Assembly (NCBI RefSeq): GCF_000371785.1
Contig: NZ_AQUI01000002.1
Coordinates: forward strand, 528,590 to 592,589
Direction of reading: 5' to 3'
Source: Actinopolyspora halophila DSM 43834
GTDB taxonomy: Bacteria > Actinomycetota > Actinomycetes > Mycobacteriales > Pseudonocardiaceae
DNA length: 64,000 nt
Shown: positions 35,744-43,801 of the stretch, in pieces
How positions within the stretch are numbered: the first letter of the stretch is position 1
Layout of the letters: each line of letters begins with the position of its first letter
Translations under genes and position numbers: made by a program
The notes under the pieces: model-generated
Seen by the model: only the letters and a program-made list of their open reading frames with translations
The model's database searches: none
Told to the model about the DNA's origin: nothing

Positions 35744-35761
35744 CTCTACTACCAGTTCTGA
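35744..35761 (+). repeat. attR core, 18-bp direct repeat
   Basis: ctctactaccagttctga, the second copy of the attL core. To its right the chromosomal sequence resumes (tcgtggccacccggg), which would have been next to the MBOAT stop before integration. Confidence 0.92.
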
Positions 35762-35901
35762 TCGTGGCCACCCGGGCCGGGGATCCGCAGCCGGGTGGCC
35801 GTCCGCGGTGCCGTCGAGCGACCGCCCGCTCGACCCGGACGGGGAACCTCGATCAGGTGTTCGTGACCACCGCGACGGTTCCTGCCGTGGTCGCGGCGTG
35901 C

Positions 35902-36072
35902 TCAGTTATTCCGCTCCGTGCGTGCCGCGGTGGCCAGCGCGATGCCGACAGCGAGCCCGATCGCCGCCGTTATGGCGGGATTGCCGGTGAAGAGACCGAT
36001 GATCCCGCCCAGAACCGCGCAGACCACCGCCGCGGTGCCGACCACCGCGTTGTCGTTCCGGCCGAGGTTCAC
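35902..36072 (-). CDS. Small two-helix membrane protein
   Basis: 56 aa hypothetical protein. Two hydrophobic helices (VVGTAAVVCAVLGGIIGLF and ITAAIGLAVGIALATAA) are joined by a short TGNP turn, with a charged C-terminus. The GTG at 36072 is preferred over longer starts for the aaagg about 8 bases upstream. No family is recognised. Confidence 0.55.
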   Translation of the reverse strand: MNLGRNDNAVVGTAAVVCAVLGGIIGLFTGNPAITAAIGLAVGIALATAARTERNN

Positions 36073-36494
36073 GTCGGTGCCTTTCTCACGATGGTGTGGT
36101 GCGCCCACGTCGCTCGTCGGGAGGACGAAAGGAGCCGCGAGGTGGGCGAACTCGGTACATTCTGCCCCACCTCGCACCCCTGCGAAACCGTCGAAGTGTT
36201 TCGGCGGGACAACGCCTAACGACGGGAGTTCACCAGCTCGCCCACGGCCGTGGTGGACAGCGCACCGCCGTCGTGCCGCGCGGTTGAATCGTCGCCGATG
36301 CCGGGGAAATCCTGCTCGAGCGGGATGCTGCCGCGTTGATCGTCGGGGCGACGCCCAACGACGAAGCGCCCTCCGGCACCGGTGGAGCGAGCCTCCGGCC
36401 GGGACGGTGCCGTGGTTTCGCGAATCCGTCCGTGACGACGCGTCGTTGTCGATACGGTGTGGGAGTGTTCGGCGAACGGGGTGGTGCCACCGGT
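36073..36494. other. Intergenic region upstream of the SGNH gene
   Basis: No gene, RNA or clear repeat is seen apart from short GC-rich inverted repeats. The upstream part of the SGNH frame is open here but has no good RBS. Confidence 0.4.
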
Positions 36495-37799
36495 GTGGCC
36501 GATGACGAGAAAGCTACCGCTGCCGCGGAACTCCCTCCCGTGCACGAGGCCTGGCTGCCGCGGGAGCATCCGCTGCACCGTCCCCGGCACGGGGCCAGGC
36601 AGTACCTCGCTCTCGCGTGCGCGTTCCTGTTCTTCGCCGCGCCCGTGCTCGCGTGGACCTTCGGCGCACGGGCGGCTCCGGTGGAGAACCGGGCGCTGAC
36701 CCCTTTCCCGAGCGTCACCGAAGGGTGGGGGTTCTTCACCGGGATGAACGGCTGGGCCTCCGACCACCTGACGTTCCGTTCCGAGGCCGTCACTGCGATG
36801 GAGGGGATCAGCAGGGGGGTGTTCGGCGAGCCGGCCCCGCACGACACCGAATCGGGCGGAGCACCCGTCGGTGGTGGCGGTGGAGGAGAGGGCGAGAAGA
36901 GCGAGTCCAAACCCGATCCGGCCGTTTTCCCCGATGTGGTCCGGGGCGAGCAGGGGTGGGTGTTCCTCGGGCACGACGTCTCGTACAAGTGTCTTCCCGA
37001 CATGGAGTTGGACCGGATAGTCGAGGGGCTGCGCCGCTGGCGCTCGGTGGTGGAGGAGTCCGGCCGGGAATTCCGGCTGGTCGTCGCCCCGGACAAGTCC
37101 ACGGTGTACTCGGAGCACATGCCGGACGACTACGTCGGTCGGCAGTGCATGCGGGAGCTGCGTTCGGAGTTCTGGGAACGGTTGCCCGCGGCCACCGGTG
37201 CCGTCGACATGAGGGAGCCACTGCGTGCGATGGCCCGGGAGCGGGGCAGGCCGATCTACACCAAGCGGGACACTCACTGGCGGCACGCAGGCGGGTTGGA
37301 GATGACCAGGCAGCTGGCGGAGTCGTTGCAGCCGGGGGTCAGCGACTCGTGGCGGGTTCGACAGGGACGAACCTACCGGCACCGCGCCGACATTCCCGGG
37401 ATGCTCGGCAAGGACGAGGAGTGGACTGTGCAGTCGTACTCGCTGGCCCCGGACGGTGGAAGCGACAACACGAGGTTCGTCGGCAGTGACTTCCACGAAC
37501 CGCTGCACTTGGAGTCGACGCCGCGCGAGGGGACGATCGACGAGCCCACGAGGATGATCGCGGATTCGTTCACCCAGTTCGCGAGCCCCTACCTCGGTGC
37601 CGCGTTCTCCGACCTGACCATCTCCCACCCCGAGAACGTGCCTGAGAACCCGCAGCGGACGGGCGAGATGCTGGCGGAGGGCGAGGTCGTGATGTTCGAG
37701 TTCTCCGAGCGCTTCCTGGCGGGAGGGCGTTACTCGATGCTCACGCCCCAGATGGCGGACGAAGTTGGTGCGGTCCTGAAGAAGCACCCGGTCGAGTAA
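36495..37799 (+). CDS. AlgX/AlgJ-like SGNH acetyl-polymer protein
   Basis: About 434 aa. One membrane anchor (residues about 36-56) precedes an outside SGNH-hydrolase-like domain of the AlgX/AlgJ type. The Asp-x-His pair is in KRDTHWRHAG and the nucleophilic Ser in MIADSFTQF; an extra Gly/Glu-rich loop sits before QGWVFLGHD. These proteins transfer acetyl groups, delivered by an MBOAT partner, onto a polysaccharide. The MBOAT gene is the natural partner and would be the next gene but one if the element were absent. Start uncertain (GTG 36465 is an alternative). Confidence 0.85.
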   Translation: MADDEKATAAAELPPVHEAWLPREHPLHRPRHGARQYLALACAFLFFAAPVLAWTFGARAAPVENRALTPFPSVTEGWGFFTGMNGWASDHLTFRSEAVTAMEGISRGVFGEPAPHDTESGGAPVGGGGGGEGEKSESKPDPAVFPDVVRGEQGWVFLGHDVSYKCLPDMELDRIVEGLRRWRSVVEESGREFRLVVAPDKSTVYSEHMPDDYVGRQCMRELRSEFWERLPAATGAVDMREPLRAMARERGRPIYTKRDTHWRHAGGLEMTRQLAESLQPGVSDSWRVRQGRTYRHRADIPGMLGKDEEWTVQSYSLAPDGGSDNTRFVGSDFHEPLHLESTPREGTIDEPTRMIADSFTQFASPYLGAAFSDLTISHPENVPENPQRTGEMLAEGEVVMFEFSERFLAGGRYSMLTPQMADEVGAVLKKHPVE

Positions 37800-37878
37800 G
37801 CCCCACCCGAGCGGTCGGCACCGCCGTGCGCGGTTCCGCCGAGCGGGTTCTCACCCGAACCGCGACGAAGAACCGCCG

Positions 37879-38763
37879 TCAGGCTGTGACCGCGGTGGTA
37901 CGGCGGGCGTTCCTGCTGAGCCGCACCCTGCCGATCAAGCGGCACACCAGGTAGATCCCGAACGAGATGGCCGTGACGAAGGCGCTCACCGGGACGCCGG
38001 GAGCCAGCGACAGCAGTATCCCCCCGAGCGCCGCGGCCTCGGCGAACACCACCGAGAGCAGGGTCGCCCGGGCCGGACTCGAGGTCACCCTGATGGCGGC
38101 CGCACCCGGGGTGACCATCAGCGCCATGACCAGCAGGGCGCCCACCACGTGCACGCCGAGTGCGGTGGCTATCCCCACCAGCAGCGAGAACACCGGTGTC
38201 AGGACCCTGGTCGGCACCCCGCGCGCGGAGGCCACGTGCGGGTCCACGCTGGCGAACAGCAGCGGCCGGTACAGCACGGCGGTGACGACGAGCACCAGCA
38301 GGGCGGCTCCGCCGAGGAGCGTGACGTCGGAGGAGCTCACCCCCACGATCTGTCCGACCAGCAGAGTGAACTTGTTGGCGGTGCGCTCGGGGTTCATCCA
38401 CAGCAGCAGCACCCCGACTCCGAGACCGAAGGAGAGCACCGCCCCGATCACGGAGTCCCGTTCGTTGTCCCGTTGACCGAGCAGGCCGAGCAGCAGGGCG
38501 GCCAGCACGGCACCGACCAGGGCACCGATTCCGACGCTGAAACCGATCAGCAGCGCGGCGGCCGCTCCGGTGAAGGCGAGCTCGGCGGTGCCGTGCACGG
38601 CGAAGGACATGCGCCGGGTGACCACCAGGGGAGCGAGGACTCCGGAGACCAGTCCGAGGGCCGCGGCGGCCAGCAGCGCCTGCTGCACGAAGGGGTAGCC
38701 GAGCAGCTCACCCGTGAGTTCGAATTCGAAGAGCCTGCTCAGGGCATCCGTCAGCCGGTTCAT
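37879..38763 (-). CDS. znuB: Zinc ABC transporter permease ZnuB
   Basis: 294 aa integral membrane protein with about eight hydrophobic segments of the ABC-3 family, including the GTAELAFTGAAAALLIG and GALLVMALMVTPGAAA conserved stretches. It overlaps the ATPase gene by 4 bases (ATGA). With ZnuC and ZnuA it imports Zn2+ (or Mn2+). Last gene of the operon. Confidence 0.92.
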   Translation of the reverse strand: MNRLTDALSRLFEFELTGELLGYPFVQQALLAAAALGLVSGVLAPLVVTRRMSFAVHGTAELAFTGAAAALLIGFSVGIGALVGAVLAALLLGLLGQRDNERDSVIGAVLSFGLGVGVLLLWMNPERTANKFTLLVGQIVGVSSSDVTLLGGAALLVLVVTAVLYRPLLFASVDPHVASARGVPTRVLTPVFSLLVGIATALGVHVVGALLVMALMVTPGAAAIRVTSSPARATLLSVVFAEAAALGGILLSLAPGVPVSAFVTAISFGIYLVCRLIGRVRLSRNARRTTAVTA

Positions 38764-39635
38764 TCCTGCTCCCCCTCCGGCACGTGGTGATGCTGCTCCC
38801 CCTCGGCTCCGGCGACGACGAGCCGCCCGCCGACCCGGGCCACCTCGACCTCGGTGCCGTAGAGCTCGGACAGCGTTTCCGAATTCATGACCTCGTCCGG
38901 AGTGCCTATCCGGAACTGCCCGTTCACCAGGTAGAGCACCCTGTCGACCACGGGCAGCACCGGGTTGATCTCGTGCGTCACGAACAGGACCGCGGCTTCG
39001 GTCCTCCTGGCCTGACGTGCGATCAGACCGCTCACCCTGTGCTGGTGCGAGGGATCCAGCGAGAGCAGCGGCTCGTCGCACAGCAGCACCCGCGGGTCCG
39101 CGACCAGCGCCTGGGCGATCCGCAGGCGCTGTTGTTCCCCTCCGGACAGCAGCCCGACCGGCTTCTTGCCGTAGTCCTCCGCGTTCACGGACCGCAGCGC
39201 GCTGCGCACCAGTTCGGCCCGACGACGACGTCCGCGCAGGCCCGTCCCCCAGCGGTGTCCGTCCAGGCCGAGGCCGACCAGGTCGCTGCCGCGCAGCGCG
39301 AGGCTGTCCTGCAGGGAGCGCTGCTGCGGGATGTAGCCGATCTTGTCGTTGCCGCGGTGGGCGGGCTCGCCCGCGATCCGGACGCTGCCTCCGGTGAGGT
39401 CGGTGAGTCCGAGCAGCACGCGGAGCAGGCTCGTCTTGCCCGAGCCGTTGGGGCCCAGCACGGCGAGGAACTCGCCGGGGTTCACGTCCAGGTCCAGCCC
39501 TTGCCAGAGGGAACGCGTTCCGAAGGAGAGCTGGGCGTCGCGTAGCCGCACAGCAGGCGAGTCCGTTGTGGACGTCTTCGCGTCACCGGCCTCGACGGCC
39601 GGGTCCGTTTCGGTGGTGGGGGGGTCGTAACGCAC
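38760..39635 (-). CDS. znuC: Zinc ABC transporter ATPase ZnuC
   Basis: 291 aa ATPase with Walker A GPNGSGKTS, signature LLSGGEQQRL, Walker B VLLCDEPLLSLDP and the H-loop THE. The C-terminus ends with a His-rich GEQHHHVPEGEQE that may sense metal. The GTG at 39635 lies 27 bp after the znuA stop, so it is co-transcribed. Confidence 0.92.
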   Translation of the reverse strand: MRYDPPTTETDPAVEAGDAKTSTTDSPAVRLRDAQLSFGTRSLWQGLDLDVNPGEFLAVLGPNGSGKTSLLRVLLGLTDLTGGSVRIAGEPAHRGNDKIGYIPQQRSLQDSLALRGSDLVGLGLDGHRWGTGLRGRRRRAELVRSALRSVNAEDYGKKPVGLLSGGEQQRLRIAQALVADPRVLLCDEPLLSLDPSHQHRVSGLIARQARRTEAAVLFVTHEINPVLPVVDRVLYLVNGQFRIGTPDEVMNSETLSELYGTEVEVARVGGRLVVAGAEGEQHHHVPEGEQE

Positions 39636-39662
39636 GATCTCGTCCTGACGGTTCGTGTCGGG

Positions 39663-40724
39663 TCAGCGCTGCGGGGTGGAGCTCGGTGCCTGGTCCAGCG
39701 CCGTTCTCAGGGCGGAGACTCGTCCCGAGATCCACTGTGGATAGGTCTCGTCCGAGGGCAGTGTTTCCGGCATGGAGACGACCGGGATGCCGTTCTCCTC
39801 GGCGCGCTCGTGGAGCCGCTCGGTCAGCGGGGAGGCCGTCTGGGGGTTGTGGACCAGGGCCGCGGGGCGTTCGGAGTCCACCAGGTCCTGGAGTTCGGCG
39901 ACGGTGGACGCCGCGGGGTCGTTGCCCGACTCGACGGCTTGGACGTAGGACCGGGGGGTGATGTCGTTCAACCCGGCCTCGTTCAGCAGCAGATCGGAGA
40001 CCGGGGCGGTGGCCAGCACTTCGGTGCCCCGGTGCTGCTTCTCGATTTCCGCGATGTTGTCGTCGACCTCGTCGAGTCGCCGGCCGAATTCCGCGGCGGC
40101 CTGTTCGAAGTCCGCGGACCGGTCGGGGCTGAGCTCGCTCAGCTGTTCCGCGATCCGGTCGGCCACGCGTCGCACGGAGTGCGGCTGGTACCAGACGTGC
40201 TCGTTGCCGGAGTGCGCGTGACTGTGGGCGTGGTCGTCGGAGTTGCCGAAGCTCTCCTCGTGTTCGTGTGCTCCGTGGGAGCTCTCGGTGGGCTGTTCCG
40301 CGGACTCGTGGGACTCGTGGCCCTCGTCGGTCTCGGCGGCCGCGACGGCTTCGACGGAGGGGGTGTTCGCGCTGTTTCCGGACAGTACCTGGCTGACGAA
40401 GGAGTCGTATCCGCCGCCGTTGTAGACGACCAGATCGGCCTGGTTGATCTTGGCCGCGTCGCGCGGGGTGCTTTCGTAGGAGTGCGGGTCGGCCTCGTTG
40501 TCGCTGATGATCGATTCGACCTCGGCGTGGTCGCCTGCCACGGCTTCGGCGACCTTGGCCCACGTGTCGGTGGAGGCGACGACGGTCGGTTCGCCGCCCG
40601 ATCCACCGGTGTCGGTTCCGCAGGAAGCGAGCAGCAGGGTGGTTGTCAGCCCGAGCAGTGTGGCGGGCACGCCCACTCCGCGGCGAACGCTGCTCCGAAC
40701 ATGGCGACTACGTAATGTGCTCAC
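39663..40724 (-). CDS. znuA: Zinc-binding lipoprotein ZnuA
   Basis: 353 aa. Lipoprotein signal with lipobox LLASC and Cys35. A typical ZnuA cluster-9 binding protein with a His/Glu/Asp-rich loop in the middle (SHGAHEHEESFG, then DDHAHSHAHSGNEH), which binds Zn, and metal ligands in ADPHSYE and VWYQPHSV. First gene of znuACB with a Zur-like box 45 bp upstream of its GTG start. Confidence 0.94.
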   Translation of the reverse strand: MSTLRSRHVRSSVRRGVGVPATLLGLTTTLLLASCGTDTGGSGGEPTVVASTDTWAKVAEAVAGDHAEVESIISDNEADPHSYESTPRDAAKINQADLVVYNGGGYDSFVSQVLSGNSANTPSVEAVAAAETDEGHESHESAEQPTESSHGAHEHEESFGNSDDHAHSHAHSGNEHVWYQPHSVRRVADRIAEQLSELSPDRSADFEQAAAEFGRRLDEVDDNIAEIEKQHRGTEVLATAPVSDLLLNEAGLNDITPRSYVQAVESGNDPAASTVAELQDLVDSERPAALVHNPQTASPLTERLHERAEENGIPVVSMPETLPSDETYPQWISGRVSALRTALDQAPSSTPQR

Positions 40725-40768
40725 GAGGGCTCCTGTGTGGGGGTCGTGTCACGCGATCCGACCGCTAA

Positions 40769-40783
40769 TGGAAATCATTATCA
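40769..40783. promoter_or_regulatory. Zur box upstream of znuA
   Basis: tggaaatcattatca is a near-palindrome that matches the actinobacterial Zur operator (TGaaAATcATTttCA type). It lies 45 bp before the znuA start codon, so the operon should be repressed by Zur when zinc is sufficient. The match is by eye. Confidence 0.75.
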
Positions 40784-40980
40784 ATTGGAGTCTACGCGTC
40801 GCCACTGGGCGAGTTCCACCCAGTCATTCTTTCGAGGGAGTGACGCTCGTGACCTCACCTCGCTGATGCTTTCCTGCCGTGTTGATGGCTGGTGTGGTGC
40901 TTCGGTGCCCGCGGCGCCGAAACGACCACGTTGCCCACCGACGTCGCCGCGGGTTCTCCCGTGGTGCTCTCGTGCGGACG

Positions 40981-41017
40981 GCCCCGACGTCGTGTAGTAA
41001 CTACCCGATGTCGGGGC
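40981..41017. repeat. Dispersed hairpin repeat, copy 2
   Basis: Outer stem gccccgac / gtcggggc with inner gtag-taa-ctac; close copy of 15575-15612, with the same upstream gccgcgggttctc. It lies after the MsiK-like gene on the minus strand. Confidence 0.6.
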
Positions 41018-41086
41018 AACCGCCCACGAGCCCGCGAGAGGTCCCACCGGATGGCCCCCACGACGAGGACGAACGGAAAACCTCGA

Positions 41087-42187
41087 TCAGTCGGACAGCC
41101 TGCTTCCTGTTCGCGGGTCGAACAGGTGCAGTTCCTCCGGGTCGCGTGCCGTGACCGAGATCCTCTCCCCCAGGGTGGGTGGTCTGCGCCCGTCGGTGCG
41201 TATCACCAGCCGCTCCGCGCTTCCCGCCGCGTCCGGCTTGGCGTGCACCAGCGCGTCGGCGCCCAGCTCCTCGACCAGCTCGACGGTCAGCGCCACCCCC
41301 TCCTGCTCGGAGGAGTTCAGGCTCAGCGACTCCGGACGCAGCCCCAGGGTCACCTCGTCGAGCCCGTGAGCGGAGGCCGCCGACAGCGCCGTTCGGGGCA
41401 GCGGGACCGTGCTGCCGTCGAGCAGCGCGCCCTCCGGGGTAAGGGGGGCGGTTCGCAGGTTCATCGCCGGAGAACCGATGAACCCGGCGACGAAGGAGTT
41501 CACCGGCCGTTCGTACAGCTCCCGCGGGGTGTCGACCTGCTGCAGCTTGCCGTCGGCGAGGACGGCGACCCGGTGTCCCATGGTCATCGCCTCGACCTGG
41601 TCGTGGGTCACGTAGAGCGTGGTGGTTCCGAGCTGCCGCTGCAGGCTCGCGATGTTGGCCCTGGTCTCGACACGCAGTTTGGCATCCAGATTGGACAACG
41701 GTTCGTCCATGAGGAACACGCTCGGATCGCGCACGATCGCCCGCCCCATGGCGACCCGCTGTCGTTGACCGCCGGACAGCTCCCTGGGTTTGCGGTCCAG
41801 ATGGGGTCCGAGATCGAGCATATCGGCGGCCCGCTCGACCTTCTCCCGGACCGCGCTCTTGCTCATCCGGCGCAGCTTCAGCGCGAAGCCCATGTTCTCC
41901 GCCACCGTCATGTGCGGGTAGAGCGCATAGGACTGGAACACCATCGCGATGTCGCGCGATTTGGGCGAGACCGAAGTTACGTCCCTGCCTCCGATGTGAA
42001 TGGCGCCACGATCCGTGTCCTCCAGTCCCGCGACCATTCGGAGGGCCGTGGATTTCCCCGAACCGGAAGGGCCGACCAGGACGAGGAACTCGCCGTCGGC
42101 GATCTCCAGATTCAATTCGTCCACGGCGTGCACGGGCGGTGTTCCGGGGAAAATGCGGGAGGCGTCGATGTAGGCGACCTCGGACAT
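41087..42187 (-). CDS. Sugar ABC transporter ATPase (MsiK/UgpC/MalK type)
   Basis: 366 aa. Complete ABC ATPase: Walker A GPSGSGKST, Q-loop VFQSYALYPHM, signature LSGGQRQRVAMGRA, Walker B VFLMDEPLSNLDA, H-loop THD. The C-terminal TOBE/OB regulatory domain of MalK-type ATPases follows. No permease or binding protein is next to it, which fits the shared MsiK ATPase of actinomycetes that serves several sugar importers. AAAGGTG is 8 bases before the ATG at 42187. It is divergent from a LacI regulator. Confidence 0.9.
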   Translation of the reverse strand: MSEVAYIDASRIFPGTPPVHAVDELNLEIADGEFLVLVGPSGSGKSTALRMVAGLEDTDRGAIHIGGRDVTSVSPKSRDIAMVFQSYALYPHMTVAENMGFALKLRRMSKSAVREKVERAADMLDLGPHLDRKPRELSGGQRQRVAMGRAIVRDPSVFLMDEPLSNLDAKLRVETRANIASLQRQLGTTTLYVTHDQVEAMTMGHRVAVLADGKLQQVDTPRELYERPVNSFVAGFIGSPAMNLRTAPLTPEGALLDGSTVPLPRTALSAASAHGLDEVTLGLRPESLSLNSSEQEGVALTVELVEELGADALVHAKPDAAGSAERLVIRTDGRRPPTLGERISVTARDPEELHLFDPRTGSRLSD

Positions 42188-42518
42188 GTGTGATTCACCT
42201 TTCATCGAGGTATTGGTCTGGACAAATTAGCTCCCCGGGTGTGTCGTCGATACCCCCGAACAGCCGGAATTTCCGAACATGGCTCCCTTTTCGTCGTGGT
42301 TCACTGAGGGGTGAGTGCGCGACTCCCCGGGTGTCGGGCCGAGGTCGGGGCACTCGGGACGGGCGCCCTCCGGAAGTTCCGCTCGACGAGCACCCGGCCG
42401 AGGGCGAACGGAGAACCCCGAACCGGTGCCGGATCTCGTTCACGCGCGCGATCCCTTTCGGTACACTTCGAAACGTGTGACTTGAATCCGGGTCAGCAAA
42501 ACTTCACCCAGGCCTACT

Positions 42519-42533
42519 GAACCGTTACGGTTC
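42519..42533. promoter_or_regulatory. Inverted repeat just before the LacI gene
   Basis: gaaccgttacggttc, 6-bp arms around tta, ends 5 bases before the ATG of the LacI-type gene. No other RBS is visible there. It could be an autoregulatory operator also controlling the divergent MsiK-like gene 330 bp away. The rest of 42188-42518 shows nothing clear. Confidence 0.5.
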
Positions 42534-42537
42534 CTGC

Positions 42538-43641
42538 ATGGTGCGGTCTACGAACTCGAGGCGACCCGCGACGTTGGCCTCTCTCGCCGCGGAACTCGGC
42601 GTTTCCCGGACTACGGTGTCCAACGCCTACAATCGCCCCGACCAGCTTTCTCCCGAATTGCGCAAACGTGTACTCGACACCGCCCGCAGACTCGGGTATC
42701 CGGGCCCCGATCCGGTGGCACGCTCGCTGCGTACCCGCAAGGCCGGAGCCGTCGGTCTGCTGCTGACCGAGAACCTGTCCTACGCGTTTCGCGATCCCGC
42801 TGCGGTCGGATTCCTCGAAGGGCTCGCGCTGGCCTGCGAGGACGCGGGGCACGGTTTGCTGCTGATACCGGCGAATCCGGAACACGAGGATGTGGCCGCC
42901 GTGCACAGCGCCGGAGTGGACGGGTTCGTCGTTTACTCGGTCCCCGATGACGATCCGCATCTGGCCGCCGTGATGGAACGCCCCGTCCCCACCGTGATCT
43001 GTGATCAGCCGAGCATCTCCGAGCTCGACCGGGTCGGCATAGACGACGCCACGGCCATCAAGGGGTTGGCCAGGCATCTCATCGAACTCGGACACCGCAA
43101 GATCGGCGTGGTCTGCATGCGGTTGGCTCGCAACCGCAACGACGGCCCCGCTTCCCCGGAGCGTCAGGCGAACGCGCACTTCCACGTGCAGCGGGCCCGG
43201 CTGGCCGCGCTCTCCGAGGTGTTCTCCGAGGTCGGAGTCGAGTGGGAGCAGGTGCCGGTGATCGAGCGCTTCGACCACACGCAGGAATCGGGCGGTTCGG
43301 CAGCGGCCCAGCTGATGGAAATGGACCCGGAGGTCACCGCCGTCATCTGCACCTCGGACATACTGGCGCTGGGCGCGCTGGCCGAGATGCGCAGGCAGGG
43401 GCGCAGGGTTCCGCAGGATCTCACCATAACCGGGTTCGACGGCATCGTCGACGCGGAGCGGGCCGAGCTGACCACGGTCCGGCAACCGGTGCTGGAGAAG
43501 GGCAGGGCCGCGGGGCGGCTGCTGCTCGACGCGAGTGAACCCACGGGACAGCCGCGCGAGGTCGTGCTGGACACGCAACTGATCACCGGTTCCACGGCAG
43601 GCTCGCCCCGTTCGGTCGAGGAGCGTTGGTTCGGCCCGTGA
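42538..43641 (+). CDS. LacI-family transcriptional regulator
   Basis: 367 aa. N-terminal HTH (ATLASLAAELGVSRTTVSNAYNR) plus hinge (LGYPGPDPVARSLR) and a periplasmic-binding-protein-like effector domain with the usual GFDG(I) and NDxxA-like TSDILALGAL motifs. It probably controls the divergent MsiK-like ATPase and senses a sugar or sugar phosphate. Confidence 0.92.
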   Translation: MVRSTNSRRPATLASLAAELGVSRTTVSNAYNRPDQLSPELRKRVLDTARRLGYPGPDPVARSLRTRKAGAVGLLLTENLSYAFRDPAAVGFLEGLALACEDAGHGLLLIPANPEHEDVAAVHSAGVDGFVVYSVPDDDPHLAAVMERPVPTVICDQPSISELDRVGIDDATAIKGLARHLIELGHRKIGVVCMRLARNRNDGPASPERQANAHFHVQRARLAALSEVFSEVGVEWEQVPVIERFDHTQESGGSAAAQLMEMDPEVTAVICTSDILALGALAEMRRQGRRVPQDLTITGFDGIVDAERAELTTVRQPVLEKGRAAGRLLLDASEPTGQPREVVLDTQLITGSTAGSPRSVEERWFGP

Positions 43642-43801
43642 GCGCGCGCCTCCCCGGGAGAACTCGGGGGGTCGGCGGCGCGGGTTGCTCGGGTGGTTCC
43701 GAGCGGCTCCGCCGCTGCGCCGGAGGACGGACCGGGACCACCCGACAAAGCACCGCCGGCCGTCGATCAACCTACCTGCGGAGCGGCCCGCCGGCCCGTC
43801 C

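Larger units (their letters stand above)
25689..35761. mobile_element. Integrated ~10-kb element, phage-satellite-like
   Basis: The element is bounded by exact 18-bp direct repeats and carries an integrase next to the right end. Contents from right to left: integrase, RHH protein, small gene, DUF2637 membrane protein, AAA ATPase, a long AT-richer noncoding stretch, then small genes leading to an HNH endonuclease and a TerS-like protein. Base composition is visibly less GC-rich than the flanks. There is no large terminase, portal, capsid, tail, FtsK/TraB or lysis gene, so it is not a whole prophage or a typical AICE. A PICI-like satellite is the best fit (inference). Confidence 0.85.

Noticed and set aside
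25689-35761. AICE (integrative conjugative element) interpretation
   Set aside because: DUF2637 and a Rep-like ATPase occur on AICEs, but no FtsK/TraB translocase or Rep initiator is seen, while HNH and TerS-like genes are present.
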